Source: Rhodospirillaceae bacterium
GTDB taxonomy: Bacteria > Pseudomonadota > Alphaproteobacteria > GCA-2731375
Assembly: GCA_018660265.1 (NCBI GenBank)
Contig: JABJKS010000081.1
Coordinates: forward strand, 1 to 35,911
Reading direction: 5' to 3'
DNA: 35,911 nt
Shown: one piece after another, positions 18,315-26,681 of the stretch
How positions within the stretch are numbered: position 1 is the first letter of the stretch
How the letters are laid out: each line of letters begins with the position of its first letter
Notes under the pieces: generated by a model
What the model saw: the letters and a program-made list of their open reading frames with translations, nothing else
What the model was told of the DNA's origin: nothing
Database searches by the model: none
Translations under genes and position numbers: made by a program

Positions 18315-18350
18315 TGTTAAAATTATAGGTTAACAGCCGCCGCCCAACAA
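18315..18350 (-). promoter_or_regulatory. Promoter and overlapping inverted repeat for the small lipoprotein
   Basis: On the minus strand, TTGTTG (18345-18350) and TATAAT (18322-18327) are separated by 17 bases; the -10 is perfect. The arms TGTTAA (18315-18320) and TTAACA (18330-18335) are exact inverted repeats flanking the -10, a layout suited to a repressor site. The start codon lies about 60 bases downstream at 18254. No regulator gene is adjacent. Confidence 0.5.
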
Positions 18351-18364
18351 AGGCATCGCCCCGC

Positions 18365-20860
18365 TCAAAACCGCTCCAGCAACCGTTCGATATAATCCCG
18401 CTCCAACCTGGCGCGGGCGCGTTCGCCGGCGCGGCGGCGAAGTTCTTCCAGGATGTGGCGGGCCCGTTGCAGGTCCGATCCGTCGGGCACCATGACCCGG
18501 CTGGTTTCCGCGCCGCCACCTTGATAGGGGCGGCCAGCGGGGTCCATTTGGCCCTGACCGGTGCCCTGGCCGTCCTGTTCGGCGTTGCGCATCATATCCT
18601 CGGCCAGTTCGCGAAAGCTCTCCGCCAGACCTTCGATGGCCTGGCGTTGGTTCGACAGTGCCTGACCGCCCCGGCCTGAACCCAGGGCCTGTTGCGATTG
18701 CCGCATGGCGCGGTCGACGCCGCCCATGGCCTCAGGGATGCGGCCCATGCCCTCGCCCAATTGCCGCAGTACATCGCCCAATTGCTGGCGCAAATTACCT
18801 TGGCGGCCGGACAGGCCTTGCATAGCCTCCCGCTTGCCGGACGTCATGCCCCGGCCCTGACTCTGACTCTTCCCCTGCCCTTGGCCTTGGCCTTCACCCG
18901 TGCCCTCGCGCTCGCCTTGGCGTTTTTCCCAGGGCATGCGGCGGCGGCGCGGGGTTTGTTGATAGGTTTGGTCCATCAACTCCTGCTGCTTTTGCAACAA
19001 ATCGCCCAGTTGGTTCATGGCCTTTTGGCCGGGGCCATTGCCGGGCCTTTGCGCGGTGCTTTTGCGGGCCTCCAAATTCTCCAGCATCTCCTGCAGCTGG
19101 CGCAGCATCTCGCGCGCTGCATCCGTGGCACCAAGCCGGCTTAACTCTCTGATCCGGTCCATCATCTTTCGCAGCTCATCCGCATCGATGGTGCGGGCGT
19201 TGGGGTCGGCCTGCTGCGGGCCTTGGGCTTGATCCCCATCCGGGGCCTGATCCGCCAAGGCCTGGAGATATTTTTCCATGGCCTTTTGCAGCTCATCCAT
19301 CAGACGCTCAATCTCCGCCTGATCAGCGCCATTCGACAGCGCCGCCATCAAGGCATCCTGGGCCGCGCGCAACTCACGCTCCGCCAAGGACATGGAGCCA
19401 TCCTCGATCCGCAAGGCGACCTGCCACAATAAATCCAGCACCGCCGGCACCGCCTCATCACCGCTATATTGCAAACGCCGCGCCGCCGTGCGCAGGGCCA
19501 GGTAGGCGATTTGGTCGTGGCCATAGGTTTCAGGGCCGGAGCCGATGGCGAACAGGGCATAGGCGATCGCCATACGACGATCCCCGCCGTTGTCCTGGTT
19601 ACGGCTTAGATCCCGCCGCTGTTCAATGATCGCCCGGGCCACCAAATGTTTGAATTGCCGTTCCGGCAAGCGCAGGGTCAGGGCCGCCGACCGGCCGGTC
19701 TGGCCCTTTTCGTCACGGGCCAGATAATGCAGTTGAACCGTCCGGCCGGCCCAGGGGTGGGGGGTAAGATCGAAGAACCCGCCATCCTTGGCCGCCGCCG
19801 CGCCGGGCGGGGAGACCGGCAGTTCCAGCTCTAATGGAGGGATGGGGGCGGCACTCTCAACCCCTGGCAAGCTCAACTCCGCCCAGACCCGGGCCAGGCC
19901 ATAATCATCCGTCGCCTCATAAGACAGGCGCACCGCCTGTCGGGCCGTCACCTTTGGTGCTTCATGGCTTTTTATGACGGGAGGTTGATCAACGATGATC
20001 GACAGGGGCCAATCCGCCAATGACTTCTCGTCCGAGGCGACGCTTAAACGCAGACCCGCGATTATGGTCTGGCTGATCTCAAAATTTCGTTCGTCGATTT
20101 TCTCGAATGGCGTTACCGCGCCATCCACGGACAGGCGAGGGACCTCCCCGCCGCCAAAAACCCGGGCCATGAGGGTGCTGCCCTCAACCACCGCCACGGG
20201 CTCGGAACTTTCGGGATTAAGCTTCACAGGTGGCAGGCCGGTGTAATCGGGTGGGTTGATCCAGGCCTCCAACTCCGCCTGCACCGCGCCAAGGTTGCTG
20301 AAATCAGGTGCCAGGGCGGCCCGCAGACGGTCCGGGGCATCGGCCCAGCCGATGAACAACCCCGCCACCAGCAACAAAAACACCAAAGCGCGCAGGGACC
20401 AGGGGTCACCTTTGGGCAATCCCGGCCGGGGCAGGCCCACGGACAGGTTCTGTAATTGTGCCCTGGCCCGACGTTGATGGGTCTTCCACAGGGCAGCGGC
20501 GAATGTATCGTGACGATTGGCCAGTTGGTCTTCCATGCTCGCCAAAGGCCGATGCGCCAGTCCGCTGTCCTGTTCCACCCGGCGCCGGGCAGCATCGCCA
20601 TCAGGCGTGCGCCAGGATCGCAGGCCCAACCAAACAGCCGCGATCCACAATAGGGCGAACAGGCCAAGCAGAACGCTATGCAGCCAGCCGCCATAGGGAC
20701 CTGCCAGGGCGCTTAAGGCCGTCGGCAATTCCAGCAATGCCACGGCGATAAACAATCCACCGACGCACAAAACCGGCAACAGGGCAGGCCATAAAGCTTC
20801 CCAAAACAGCACCACCTGCGCCAGGGCAAGCATTCGTTTGGTGCTGTTCGGGGTTTCCAT
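18365..20860 (-). CDS. DUF4175 (TIGR02302-type) large membrane protein
   Basis: An 831-aa protein with hydrophobic helices near the N-terminus (residues about 12-48 and 58-82) and a third near 160-175. A long extracytoplasmic part has beta-rich repeats (DWPLSIIVDQPPVI, YEATDDYGLARVWAELSLPG). The C-terminal third is a Gln/Met/Ala-rich helical region with a low-complexity Gly/Gln/Ser segment around residue 655. This domain order matches the alphaproteobacterial family usually found next to lysA, whose function I do not know to be established. It starts 20 bases after the lysA stop, so it is the last gene of the argH-lptM-lysA operon. A structural role in the envelope is plausible but only inferred. 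Confidence 0.85.
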   Translation of the reverse strand: METPNSTKRMLALAQVVLFWEALWPALLPVLCVGGLFIAVALLELPTALSALAGPYGGWLHSVLLGLFALLWIAAVWLGLRSWRTPDGDAARRRVEQDSGLAHRPLASMEDQLANRHDTFAAALWKTHQRRARAQLQNLSVGLPRPGLPKGDPWSLRALVFLLLVAGLFIGWADAPDRLRAALAPDFSNLGAVQAELEAWINPPDYTGLPPVKLNPESSEPVAVVEGSTLMARVFGGGEVPRLSVDGAVTPFEKIDERNFEISQTIIAGLRLSVASDEKSLADWPLSIIVDQPPVIKSHEAPKVTARQAVRLSYEATDDYGLARVWAELSLPGVESAAPIPPLELELPVSPPGAAAAKDGGFFDLTPHPWAGRTVQLHYLARDEKGQTGRSAALTLRLPERQFKHLVARAIIEQRRDLSRNQDNGGDRRMAIAYALFAIGSGPETYGHDQIAYLALRTAARRLQYSGDEAVPAVLDLLWQVALRIEDGSMSLAERELRAAQDALMAALSNGADQAEIERLMDELQKAMEKYLQALADQAPDGDQAQGPQQADPNARTIDADELRKMMDRIRELSRLGATDAAREMLRQLQEMLENLEARKSTAQRPGNGPGQKAMNQLGDLLQKQQELMDQTYQQTPRRRRMPWEKRQGEREGTGEGQGQGQGKSQSQGRGMTSGKREAMQGLSGRQGNLRQQLGDVLRQLGEGMGRIPEAMGGVDRAMRQSQQALGSGRGGQALSNQRQAIEGLAESFRELAEDMMRNAEQDGQGTGQGQMDPAGRPYQGGGAETSRVMVPDGSDLQRARHILEELRRRAGERARARLERDYIERLLERF

Positions 20861-20880
20861 GGTCCTATTCCGGGTTGCCG

Positions 20881-22143
20881 TTAGGGGGACTGCCAGGGCG
20901 GCGGCTGATCCAGGGCGATCAGGTCGGCAATATCCAGGCGCGGGCGGATCACCGCAAAGGTATCGCCACGAACCAGAACCTCCGGTACCAGGGGGCGGCT
21001 GTTGTAAGTAGATGCCATGACAGCACCATACGCCCCCGCACTGCGCACGGCGATCAAATCATTGGGAGCAAGCGGTGCCATGGGCCGGCCCTTGGCCAGG
21101 GTATCGCCGGATTCACATATGGGTCCCACCACATCCGCCGCACTGATCATGGCATCGGGGGCCGCTTCGCGCACCGGCACAATATCGTGCCAACTGTCAT
21201 ACATGGCCGGGCGGATCAAATCGTTCATGGCCCCATCGATGATGACAAAGCGGCGGCCTTCATGTTTTTCATGGATCACCCGGGCCACCAGAATACCTGC
21301 ATTGCCCACCAGAACGCGGCCCGGCTCCAACACCAGGTCGAGCTGACGGTTGGCGGTCAGGCGTTTGACCATCGCGCCATATTCAGCTGGCGGCGGCGGG
21401 GTTTCGCCACTATAGGGAATGCCCAGGCCGCCGCCCAGATTGCAGCGTTTGATATCATGGCCGGCGGCACGCAGTTCATCCACCAGACCAAGGGCGCGGT
21501 CAAAAGCCTCCTCAAACGGGGCCAGATCGGTGATTTGGGAGCCGATATGAATGGCCACCCCCAACATGGCCAAACCGGGCAAAGAGGCACCAAGATCAAA
21601 AATGTCCATGGCGCGATCAATAGGAATGCCGAATTTGTTCTGCTTGCGCCCCGTGGTGATCTTCTCGTGAGTGCCCGCATCCACGTCCGGATTAACCCGA
21701 ATGGACACCGGCGCAACCTTGCCCATTTCAGAGGCCACCGCGCTCAACAGGCGCAGCTCCGGCTCGCTCTCCACATTAAATTGATAGATATCGACGGCCA
21801 GAGCCTGGGCCAATTCGTCCCTGGTTTTGCCCGGGCCGGCAAAAACAATGCTGTCCGCCGTCGCACCCGCCGCCATGGCGCGTTGTAATTCACCGCCCGA
21901 AATGACGTCGGCACCAGCACCCAGTTCAACCATGGTACGGATCACAGCCTGGTTCGAATTGGCCTTCACCGCGTAACAGATGCGCGCACCGGTACCTTCC
22001 AGGGAACCGGCCAGAACCTGATAATGCCGGGTCATGGTCGCGGTGGAATAGCAATAGAACGGCGTGCCAACGGCTGCGGCAATATCCGGTATTGCCACGT
22101 CCTCAGCATACAAGATGCCGTCTCGATACTGAAAATGATCCAT
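20881..22143 (-). CDS. lysA: Diaminopimelate decarboxylase
   Basis: LysA (about 420 aa) is a PLP enzyme that decarboxylates meso-diaminopimelate to lysine, the last step of lysine synthesis. The cofactor lysine lies in CYAVKANSN (Lys60). GGGLGIPY binds the PLP phosphate, and CESGDTLAKGR is the substrate-side motif contributed across the dimer. The frame is open upstream to 22632, but that part lies over the argH 3' end and lptM; ATG 22143, giving MDHFQYRDGILYAED, is the standard start. An AAGGG stretch sits close upstream. The gene follows the lptM-like stop by five bases and precedes the DUF4175 gene. Confidence 0.96.
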   Translation of the reverse strand: MDHFQYRDGILYAEDVAIPDIAAAVGTPFYCYSTATMTRHYQVLAGSLEGTGARICYAVKANSNQAVIRTMVELGAGADVISGGELQRAMAAGATADSIVFAGPGKTRDELAQALAVDIYQFNVESEPELRLLSAVASEMGKVAPVSIRVNPDVDAGTHEKITTGRKQNKFGIPIDRAMDIFDLGASLPGLAMLGVAIHIGSQITDLAPFEEAFDRALGLVDELRAAGHDIKRCNLGGGLGIPYSGETPPPPAEYGAMVKRLTANRQLDLVLEPGRVLVGNAGILVARVIHEKHEGRRFVIIDGAMNDLIRPAMYDSWHDIVPVREAAPDAMISAADVVGPICESGDTLAKGRPMAPLAPNDLIAVRSAGAYGAVMASTYNSRPLVPEVLVRGDTFAVIRPRLDIADLIALDQPPPWQSP

Positions 22144-22148
22144 TGCCC

Positions 22149-22319
22149 TTATTGTCCCGTCTTGGCTTTCTTCCGCTTCTTTCCATCGACCTTCATGTTG
22201 GTACTGCCATCGGCCCGTTCCGGCGGACCCTTTTTGCCACAGGCACCGCCAAGCAACAGCACTGTCCCGCCCATGATCAAGCGGACAAATTTTCGGCGGT
22301 CCATGCCCGCCCTGCTCAT
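22149..22319 (-). CDS. lptM: LptM-like small lipoprotein
   Basis: A 56-aa protein. ATG 22319 overlaps the argH TGA by four bases (ATGA). The N-terminus is basic, then a short hydrophobic core ([16 protein letters not shown]) ends in a lipobox Cys27. GKKGPP follows directly, the hallmark of the LptM/YifL (LppL) family, and the tail is Lys-rich. Known LptM proteins help mature the LptD outer-membrane LPS translocon; that role is transferred by similarity. The position between argH and lysA is typical. A second ATG at 22304 is possible, but the overlap favours 22319. The Lys-rich end ([11 protein letters not shown]) is longer in charge than in enteric examples. Confidence 0.85.
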   Translation of the reverse strand: MSRAGMDRRKFVRLIMGGTVLLLGGACGKKGPPERADGSTNMKVDGKKRKKAKTGQ

Positions 22320-23746
22320 AGCTTACCCCGTGCTTCAGCAATGGCGGCCCGAACCATGACCGGTGCGGTGCCGCCCAGACTGGTTCGGGAGGCAACGGAA
22401 TTCTGCACCCCCAGAACAGCAAAGACCGCCTCTGTAATGCCCGCCTCAACCCCTTGCATATCGGCCAGGGACAGCGCATCAAGATCGACACCGCGCGCCT
22501 CGGCCATTTTGACCAGGCTGCCGGTAACATGATGGGCCCTCCGGAACGGCAGGCCCAATTCCCGCACCAGCCAATCAGCCAAATCCGTCGCGGTTGTGAA
22601 ACCTTGTCCCGCCGCTGCCGCCATGATCTCACGGTTGACCGTCAGATCGCCCAGCATTCCGGTCATGGCGGGCACAGTCAGGGTCAGGGTATCGGCCACT
22701 TCAAAAACCGGTTCCTTGTCTTCCTGCATGTCCTTTGAATAGGTCATGGGCAGGCCCTTCATGACGATGAGCAGGGCATTCAAATCACCGATCACCCGCC
22801 CGGCCTTGGCCCGGACCAGTTCGGCGGCATCCGGATTGCGTTTCTGGGGCATGATCGATGACCCGGTGGAAAAGCCATCGCCCAGTGTAATGAACTTGAA
22901 CTGGGCCGAGGCCCAATTGACAATCTCCTCCGCCAGGCGGGACAGATGCACCGACAGAATGGCAGCCGCGGACAGATACTCCATGGCGAAATCCCGGGCG
23001 GCAACCGCATCCATGGAATTCGCTGTCGGCCGGTCGAAACCCAAGGCGGAGGCGGTCGCGGCCCGATCAATTGGGAACGACGTACCGGCCAGGGCCGCGG
23101 CACCCAGGGGACTTTCATTGAGACGGCGGCGGCAATCGGCAAAACGGCCCCGGTCCCGTGACAGCATTTCCACATAAGCCATCAGATGATGGCCAAAAGT
23201 CACCGGTTGCGCTGCTTGTAGATGGGTGAAGCCGGGCATCACCGTATCGGCATTTTCCTCCGCCCGGTCCAGCATTGCCGTCTGTAAATCCCGCAAGGCA
23301 GGGTCCAGGGCATCGATCTCGTCACGAAGCCAGAGGCGAAAGTCCGTCGCGACCTGGTCGTTGCGGGAGCGCGCGGTATGCAAGCGCCCCGCCGCCTCGC
23401 CAATCAACTCCGCCAACCTCGCCTCCACGTGCATGTGGATGTCTTCCTTGGCCGGGTCGTATTCAAAGGTGCCGGCTGTGATCTCGGCCTCAACCTGATC
23501 AAGCCCTTTCAAGATCGCGTGACCATCGTCCTGATCCAGGATGCCCTGGGCCACAAGCATGTTACAGTGGGCCCGGCTGCCGGCGATGTCCTGGCGGTAG
23601 AAACGCCGGTCGAAATAGATCGACGCATTGATCCGCTGCATGATATCTGAGGCACCGCCCGCAAACCGACCGCCCCATAGTTCGTTGGCAGGGTTTGTGG
23701 CGGCGTTCGGTGCCGGTTTTTTGTCTTCCGACCTGTCGTCGGTCAT
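22316..23746 (-). CDS. argH: Argininosuccinate lyase
   Basis: ArgH (476 aa) cleaves argininosuccinate to arginine and fumarate, the last step of arginine synthesis. It belongs to the fumarase/aspartase superfamily. Conserved region 1 is [19 protein letters not shown], region 2 is the TPxx-type segment around [16 protein letters not shown], and region 3 is the signature [15 protein letters not shown] with the catalytic Ser on the flexible loop. The length is normal for the family, with a short extra N-terminal tail before [10 protein letters not shown]. It heads the operon argH-lptM-lysA-DUF4175 and diverges from the TlpA-like gene with only 28 bases between start codons. Confidence 0.96.
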   Translation of the reverse strand: MTDDRSEDKKPAPNAATNPANELWGGRFAGGASDIMQRINASIYFDRRFYRQDIAGSRAHCNMLVAQGILDQDDGHAILKGLDQVEAEITAGTFEYDPAKEDIHMHVEARLAELIGEAAGRLHTARSRNDQVATDFRLWLRDEIDALDPALRDLQTAMLDRAEENADTVMPGFTHLQAAQPVTFGHHLMAYVEMLSRDRGRFADCRRRLNESPLGAAALAGTSFPIDRAATASALGFDRPTANSMDAVAARDFAMEYLSAAAILSVHLSRLAEEIVNWASAQFKFITLGDGFSTGSSIMPQKRNPDAAELVRAKAGRVIGDLNALLIVMKGLPMTYSKDMQEDKEPVFEVADTLTLTVPAMTGMLGDLTVNREIMAAAAGQGFTTATDLADWLVRELGLPFRRAHHVTGSLVKMAEARGVDLDALSLADMQGVEAGITEAVFAVLGVQNSVASRTSLGGTAPVMVRAAIAEARGKL

Positions 23747-23774
23747 CTAGTTACTCCCGCCTGCTAAGGAGGCT

Positions 23775-24386
23775 GTGGTTACATTGCGAAATATTACTCG
23801 GTTCCCATTTGTCGCCACCATGAGCATTTTTTTGCTGCTGTCCATGGCCCAATTTGCCCTGGCGGATCGCCTGGCCGAAAACAACGCGGCCAACCTTTCG
23901 AAATGGGCCGTCGGGGCGTTGGCGAATTTCAACCCCACAGCCAAGCCGTTGCCGACGAAGAACATAACATTTCGCGATATCGACGGCAAAAAACGTAGTC
24001 TGGCCGAATTTAGGGGGCAGGTCGTCCTGGTGAATTTTTGGGCTACCTGGTGTGGACCCTGCCGCCGGGAAATGCCAGATCTGGACCAGTTGCAGGCAAC
24101 CCTTGGCGGTGCGGATTTTACGGTCGTCGCCATATCATCCGACCGTAAGGGGATGGCGGTGGTGCAAGCCTTTTACGAAGAAAACGAAATCAAACACCTG
24201 GACGCCTTTATTGACGAAACCACAAAGGCACAAAGGGCCTTTGGTGCCTATGGCCTACCCACATCCGTGCTGCTTGATGCCAAGGGCCGGGAAATCGGCC
24301 GTCTTGTGGGACCTGCCGAATGGGCCAGCAAGGACGCGCTGGCCCTGATCAAGGCCGCCATCGGTACCGGCGCAATTGTCAATTAG
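23775..24386 (+). CDS. TlpA-like periplasmic thioredoxin-family protein
   Basis: A protein of about 203 aa with an N-terminal hydrophobic signal or anchor (FPFVATMSIFLLLSMAQFALA) and a thioredoxin fold. The redox motif is FWATWCGPCRREMPDLD with Cys93 and Cys96, the typical TlpA WCxPC. The cis-Pro region is YGLPTSVLLD. Such proteins keep periplasmic cysteines reduced, for example in cytochrome c or copper-site maturation. The start is uncertain: a strong AAGGAGG (23766-23772) is only two bases from GTG 23775 and eleven from TTG 23784; ATG 23820 lacks a ribosome-binding site. It diverges from argH, a recurrent alphaproteobacterial arrangement. Confidence 0.9.
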   Translation: MVTLRNITRFPFVATMSIFLLLSMAQFALADRLAENNAANLSKWAVGALANFNPTAKPLPTKNITFRDIDGKKRSLAEFRGQVVLVNFWATWCGPCRREMPDLDQLQATLGGADFTVVAISSDRKGMAVVQAFYEENEIKHLDAFIDETTKAQRAFGAYGLPTSVLLDAKGREIGRLVGPAEWASKDALALIKAAIGTGAIVN

Positions 24387-24559
24387 CCAGAGTAGCCAAC
24401 TTCGCTTGATTGGGGCGACTTAAGTGATTGGTTCAATTGCTCTATTCTTATGTATCTCAGCGCATTTGGAACAGGTGCGCGCCAGCGTCAATTCGTCCTG
24501 ATTTACCAAATTAGCCAGATACGCTACATTGACGATCTAATTGCGATGGAGCGGTAACG

Positions 24560-25444
24560 ATGTTGCTTGAACAGGCCCAGAAAGATTTTTTCGCCGAGAA
24601 CGGCTTTCTTCGCGTCCCGGGCGTATTGAGCCCCGAAAAATTGCGCGCGATACAGGCCGAGACCGACCGTGTTGTCCAGGCCGCCTCCGGCGTAGAGGAT
24701 CACAACGAGATCTATGATCTGGAAGCCAGCCATAAACCAAATGCGCCCCGTGTGCGGCGGATTAAGACGCCCCATTTACATTTTTCGGCGTTCGAAGACC
24801 TGGTCCGCGACACGGATCTGACGGACCCGGTGGCCGGCCTGATTGGTGAAGACATTCGACTGTACGGGGGCAAGATCAACATTAAGGCGGCCGGCTATGG
24901 CGCGCCTGTGGAATGGCACCAGGATTGGGCCTTTTACCCCCATACCAACGACGACGTACTGACCGTCGCCATAATGTTGGATGACATGGATGCCGACAAC
25001 GGCTCCCTCGGGATCATGGCGGGCAGCCACAAGGGGCCCATATTCGATCATCATGCAGATGGTGCCTTTTGCGGTGCGCTGGATCTGGCCGCGAATTCAT
25101 TGGATTTCGATCAGGCCGCGCAAATGACCGGTAGGGCCGGGGATATGTTGATATTTCATTCCCGCTGTGTGCATGGCTCCCCCGCCAATCGGTCGAACCG
25201 GCAACGGCGTCTAATGATCTGGGAAATGACCGCCGTCGATGCCTGGCCCCTGGCCGGACTGCGTGACGGCTATGACGAATTTGAAAGATGGGTGATCCGG
25301 GGTGAAAGCAGCCTGGTCCCGCGCCTGGAAGACGTCCCCGTGCGGATGCCTTATCCGTTAGCGGTTCACGGCGGCTCCATCTATGAAAACCAACGGGGCA
25401 TGGAACAGCAATACTTCAAACACATGGGCGCGGGCGGCGATTAG
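24560..25444 (+). CDS. Phytanoyl-CoA dioxygenase (PhyH) family enzyme
   Basis: A 294-aa non-haem Fe(II)/2-oxoglutarate oxygenase. The iron facial triad is His120 and Asp122 in EWHQDW and His205 in SRCVHGSPAN. Arg214 or Arg216 nearby would bind 2-oxoglutarate. The N-terminal FFAENGFLRVPGVLSPEKL is the usual PhyH opening. LDDMDADNGSLGIMAGSHKGP matches the conserved DxxNG...PGSHK region. A GGAG stretch precedes the ATG. It stands alone on its strand; the 3' end overlaps the convergent PAS gene by four bases. The family hydroxylates varied small molecules, so the substrate is unknown. Confidence 0.88.
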   Translation: MLLEQAQKDFFAENGFLRVPGVLSPEKLRAIQAETDRVVQAASGVEDHNEIYDLEASHKPNAPRVRRIKTPHLHFSAFEDLVRDTDLTDPVAGLIGEDIRLYGGKINIKAAGYGAPVEWHQDWAFYPHTNDDVLTVAIMLDDMDADNGSLGIMAGSHKGPIFDHHADGAFCGALDLAANSLDFDQAAQMTGRAGDMLIFHSRCVHGSPANRSNRQRRLMIWEMTAVDAWPLAGLRDGYDEFERWVIRGESSLVPRLEDVPVRMPYPLAVHGGSIYENQRGMEQQYFKHMGAGGD

Positions 25445-25989
25445 TTCCGTGCAGGCGGTATCCCGGCACCAATATCTATGAAGCTCGCCTGCTCGGACGG
25501 CGCCAGTTGCTGCAGGTGGTCCATGGCGCGGAGCATTTCAGATCGGCCCAACAGACCCATGACACTGAGCAATTGAACCGGTTGGCCGGCCTTATTCGAC
25601 CGCACGGGCAGGCTTAAGATTTCCGCTGGTCGATAATCCTGGTTTTGAAAGGCGATATTCCAGATCCAGACGACGCCGCAAGGTTTATGGGCAATCTGTA
25701 CAATGCCCGCACCCCTGGCGGCCTGGTACTCAGGCTCCGTTATTTCGAGGAGATTACGGCCCGTCAGTTCAATCCCCATGACCTCACGGATCATGGTACC
25801 GGCCAGACGAAATGTAAGCTCCGTCTCGGATATAACATCGACAATGGTAATCCAGGGCAGAATCTCGACAATATCTTCCAGCTGCATATCGGCGCGTGCC
25901 GGCATGATCTTGTCGCCCCGCCAAGCCGCCCAGGCCGTAGCGAGTTGCTGGCAAATTTTTGTCGTCGATCCAAGCTCGTTCAGTTGCAT
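25441..25989 (-). CDS. PAS-domain protein (PAS_5 type)
   Basis: A 182-aa protein that is essentially one PAS domain. The opening, AWAAWRGDKIMPARADMQLE, and the following DIVEILPWITIVDVI, ETELTFRLAGTMIREVMG and LTGRNLLEI match the PAS_5 family common in alphaproteobacteria. There is no kinase, cyclase or DNA-binding domain, so it is a stand-alone sensor or adaptor. One Cys (KPCGVVW) and a Trp pair lie in the core. The upstream region toward the YHS gene is AT-rich. Its partner cannot be deduced. Confidence 0.8.
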   Translation of the reverse strand: MQLNELGSTTKICQQLATAWAAWRGDKIMPARADMQLEDIVEILPWITIVDVISETELTFRLAGTMIREVMGIELTGRNLLEITEPEYQAARGAGIVQIAHKPCGVVWIWNIAFQNQDYRPAEILSLPVRSNKAGQPVQLLSVMGLLGRSEMLRAMDHLQQLAPSEQASFIDIGAGIPPARN

Positions 25990-26098
25990 CCTGCCGATCC
26001 AGTCGCCGCATTCGACGCCACTATTGGCATGTTAATATATAGTTTTAGTCAACAATTTTCCCAGCCCACCCTAGTTTCGGAAAATGAATAACTTTTCT

Positions 26099-26127
26099 TT
26101 GATTTGTACAAATATCACCTACATATT
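26099..26127 (+). promoter_or_regulatory. Candidate promoter for the YHS-domain gene
   Basis: TTGATT (26099-26104) and CATATT (26122-26127) are 17 bases apart within the AT-rich spacer between the PAS and YHS genes. Both match 4/6 of the sigma-70 consensus. The 209-bp spacer otherwise holds nothing I can identify. Confidence 0.33.
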
Positions 26128-26198
26128 AAGCAATTCATATGATGGCTTGGCGTCTATATCCGCCAGGATGGTAAAGATCGGGTATGAGGGAATAGATC

Positions 26199-26651
26199 AT
26201 GTTGATCAAGAACGTGCGTTTTTCGGCTCTGGCACTGGCCATCGCCATGCTTTTTACGGTACCGGCATATGCAGCCGATGCAATTTACAGCAATTGGCTG
26301 GGCCGGGCCATCGGCGGCTATGACCCGGTCGCCTATTTCACCGAGGGCAAACCGGTGGAAGGTAGTGGGGACTATACCGCCAAATGGAAAGGTGCCGATT
26401 GGCGCTTCGCCTCCGCCGCCAATCGGGACATGTTTGTCGCCGCGCCTGAAAAGTACGCGCCGCAATATGGTGGCTATTGCGCCTATGCGGTGGCACAGAA
26501 CTCCACCGCCAAGATTGATCCGACGGCATGGGCCATAGTGAACGGCAAGCTGTATTTGAATTATTCCCACGATATTCAGAAAACCTGGATCGCGAACCGG
26601 GATGCGTTTATTGTCGCAGCCGACAAGAACTGGCCCAGCGTCTTGCAATAA
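26199..26651 (+). CDS. Exported YHS-domain protein
   Basis: A 150-aa protein with a cleavable signal peptide (ALALAIAMLFTVPAYA, cut before ADAIY) and one YHS domain. It contains GGYDPVAYFTEGKPVEGSG, WRFASAANRDMFVAAPEKYAPQYGGYCAYAVA and a conserved C-terminal LNYSHDIQKTW. YHS domains are often associated with metal-binding or metal-handling proteins; here a single Cys and several His/Asp are available. The secreted form is common in proteobacteria but lacks an assigned function. GAGGGA upstream supports the start. It is convergent with the sensor-kinase gene. Confidence 0.87.
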   Translation: MLIKNVRFSALALAIAMLFTVPAYAADAIYSNWLGRAIGGYDPVAYFTEGKPVEGSGDYTAKWKGADWRFASAANRDMFVAAPEKYAPQYGGYCAYAVAQNSTAKIDPTAWAIVNGKLYLNYSHDIQKTWIANRDAFIVAADKNWPSVLQ

Positions 26652-26681
26652 GTGTCCTGAAACAGATTTGAGGCTACCCCG

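Noticed and set aside
20875-21888. 337-codon plus-strand frame opposite lysA
   Set aside because: It mirrors the third-position GC bias of lysA, shows no domain and has no ribosome-binding site; lysA itself is certain.
21943-21960. GGTTCGAATT as a tRNA T-loop
   Set aside because: No cloverleaf arms around it; it is inside the lysA coding sequence. No tRNA was found anywhere in the window.
22144-22632. Upstream extension of the lysA reading frame by 163 codons
   Set aside because: It overlaps argH and the lptM-like gene on the same strand in another frame, and the lysA family starts at the ATG at 22143.
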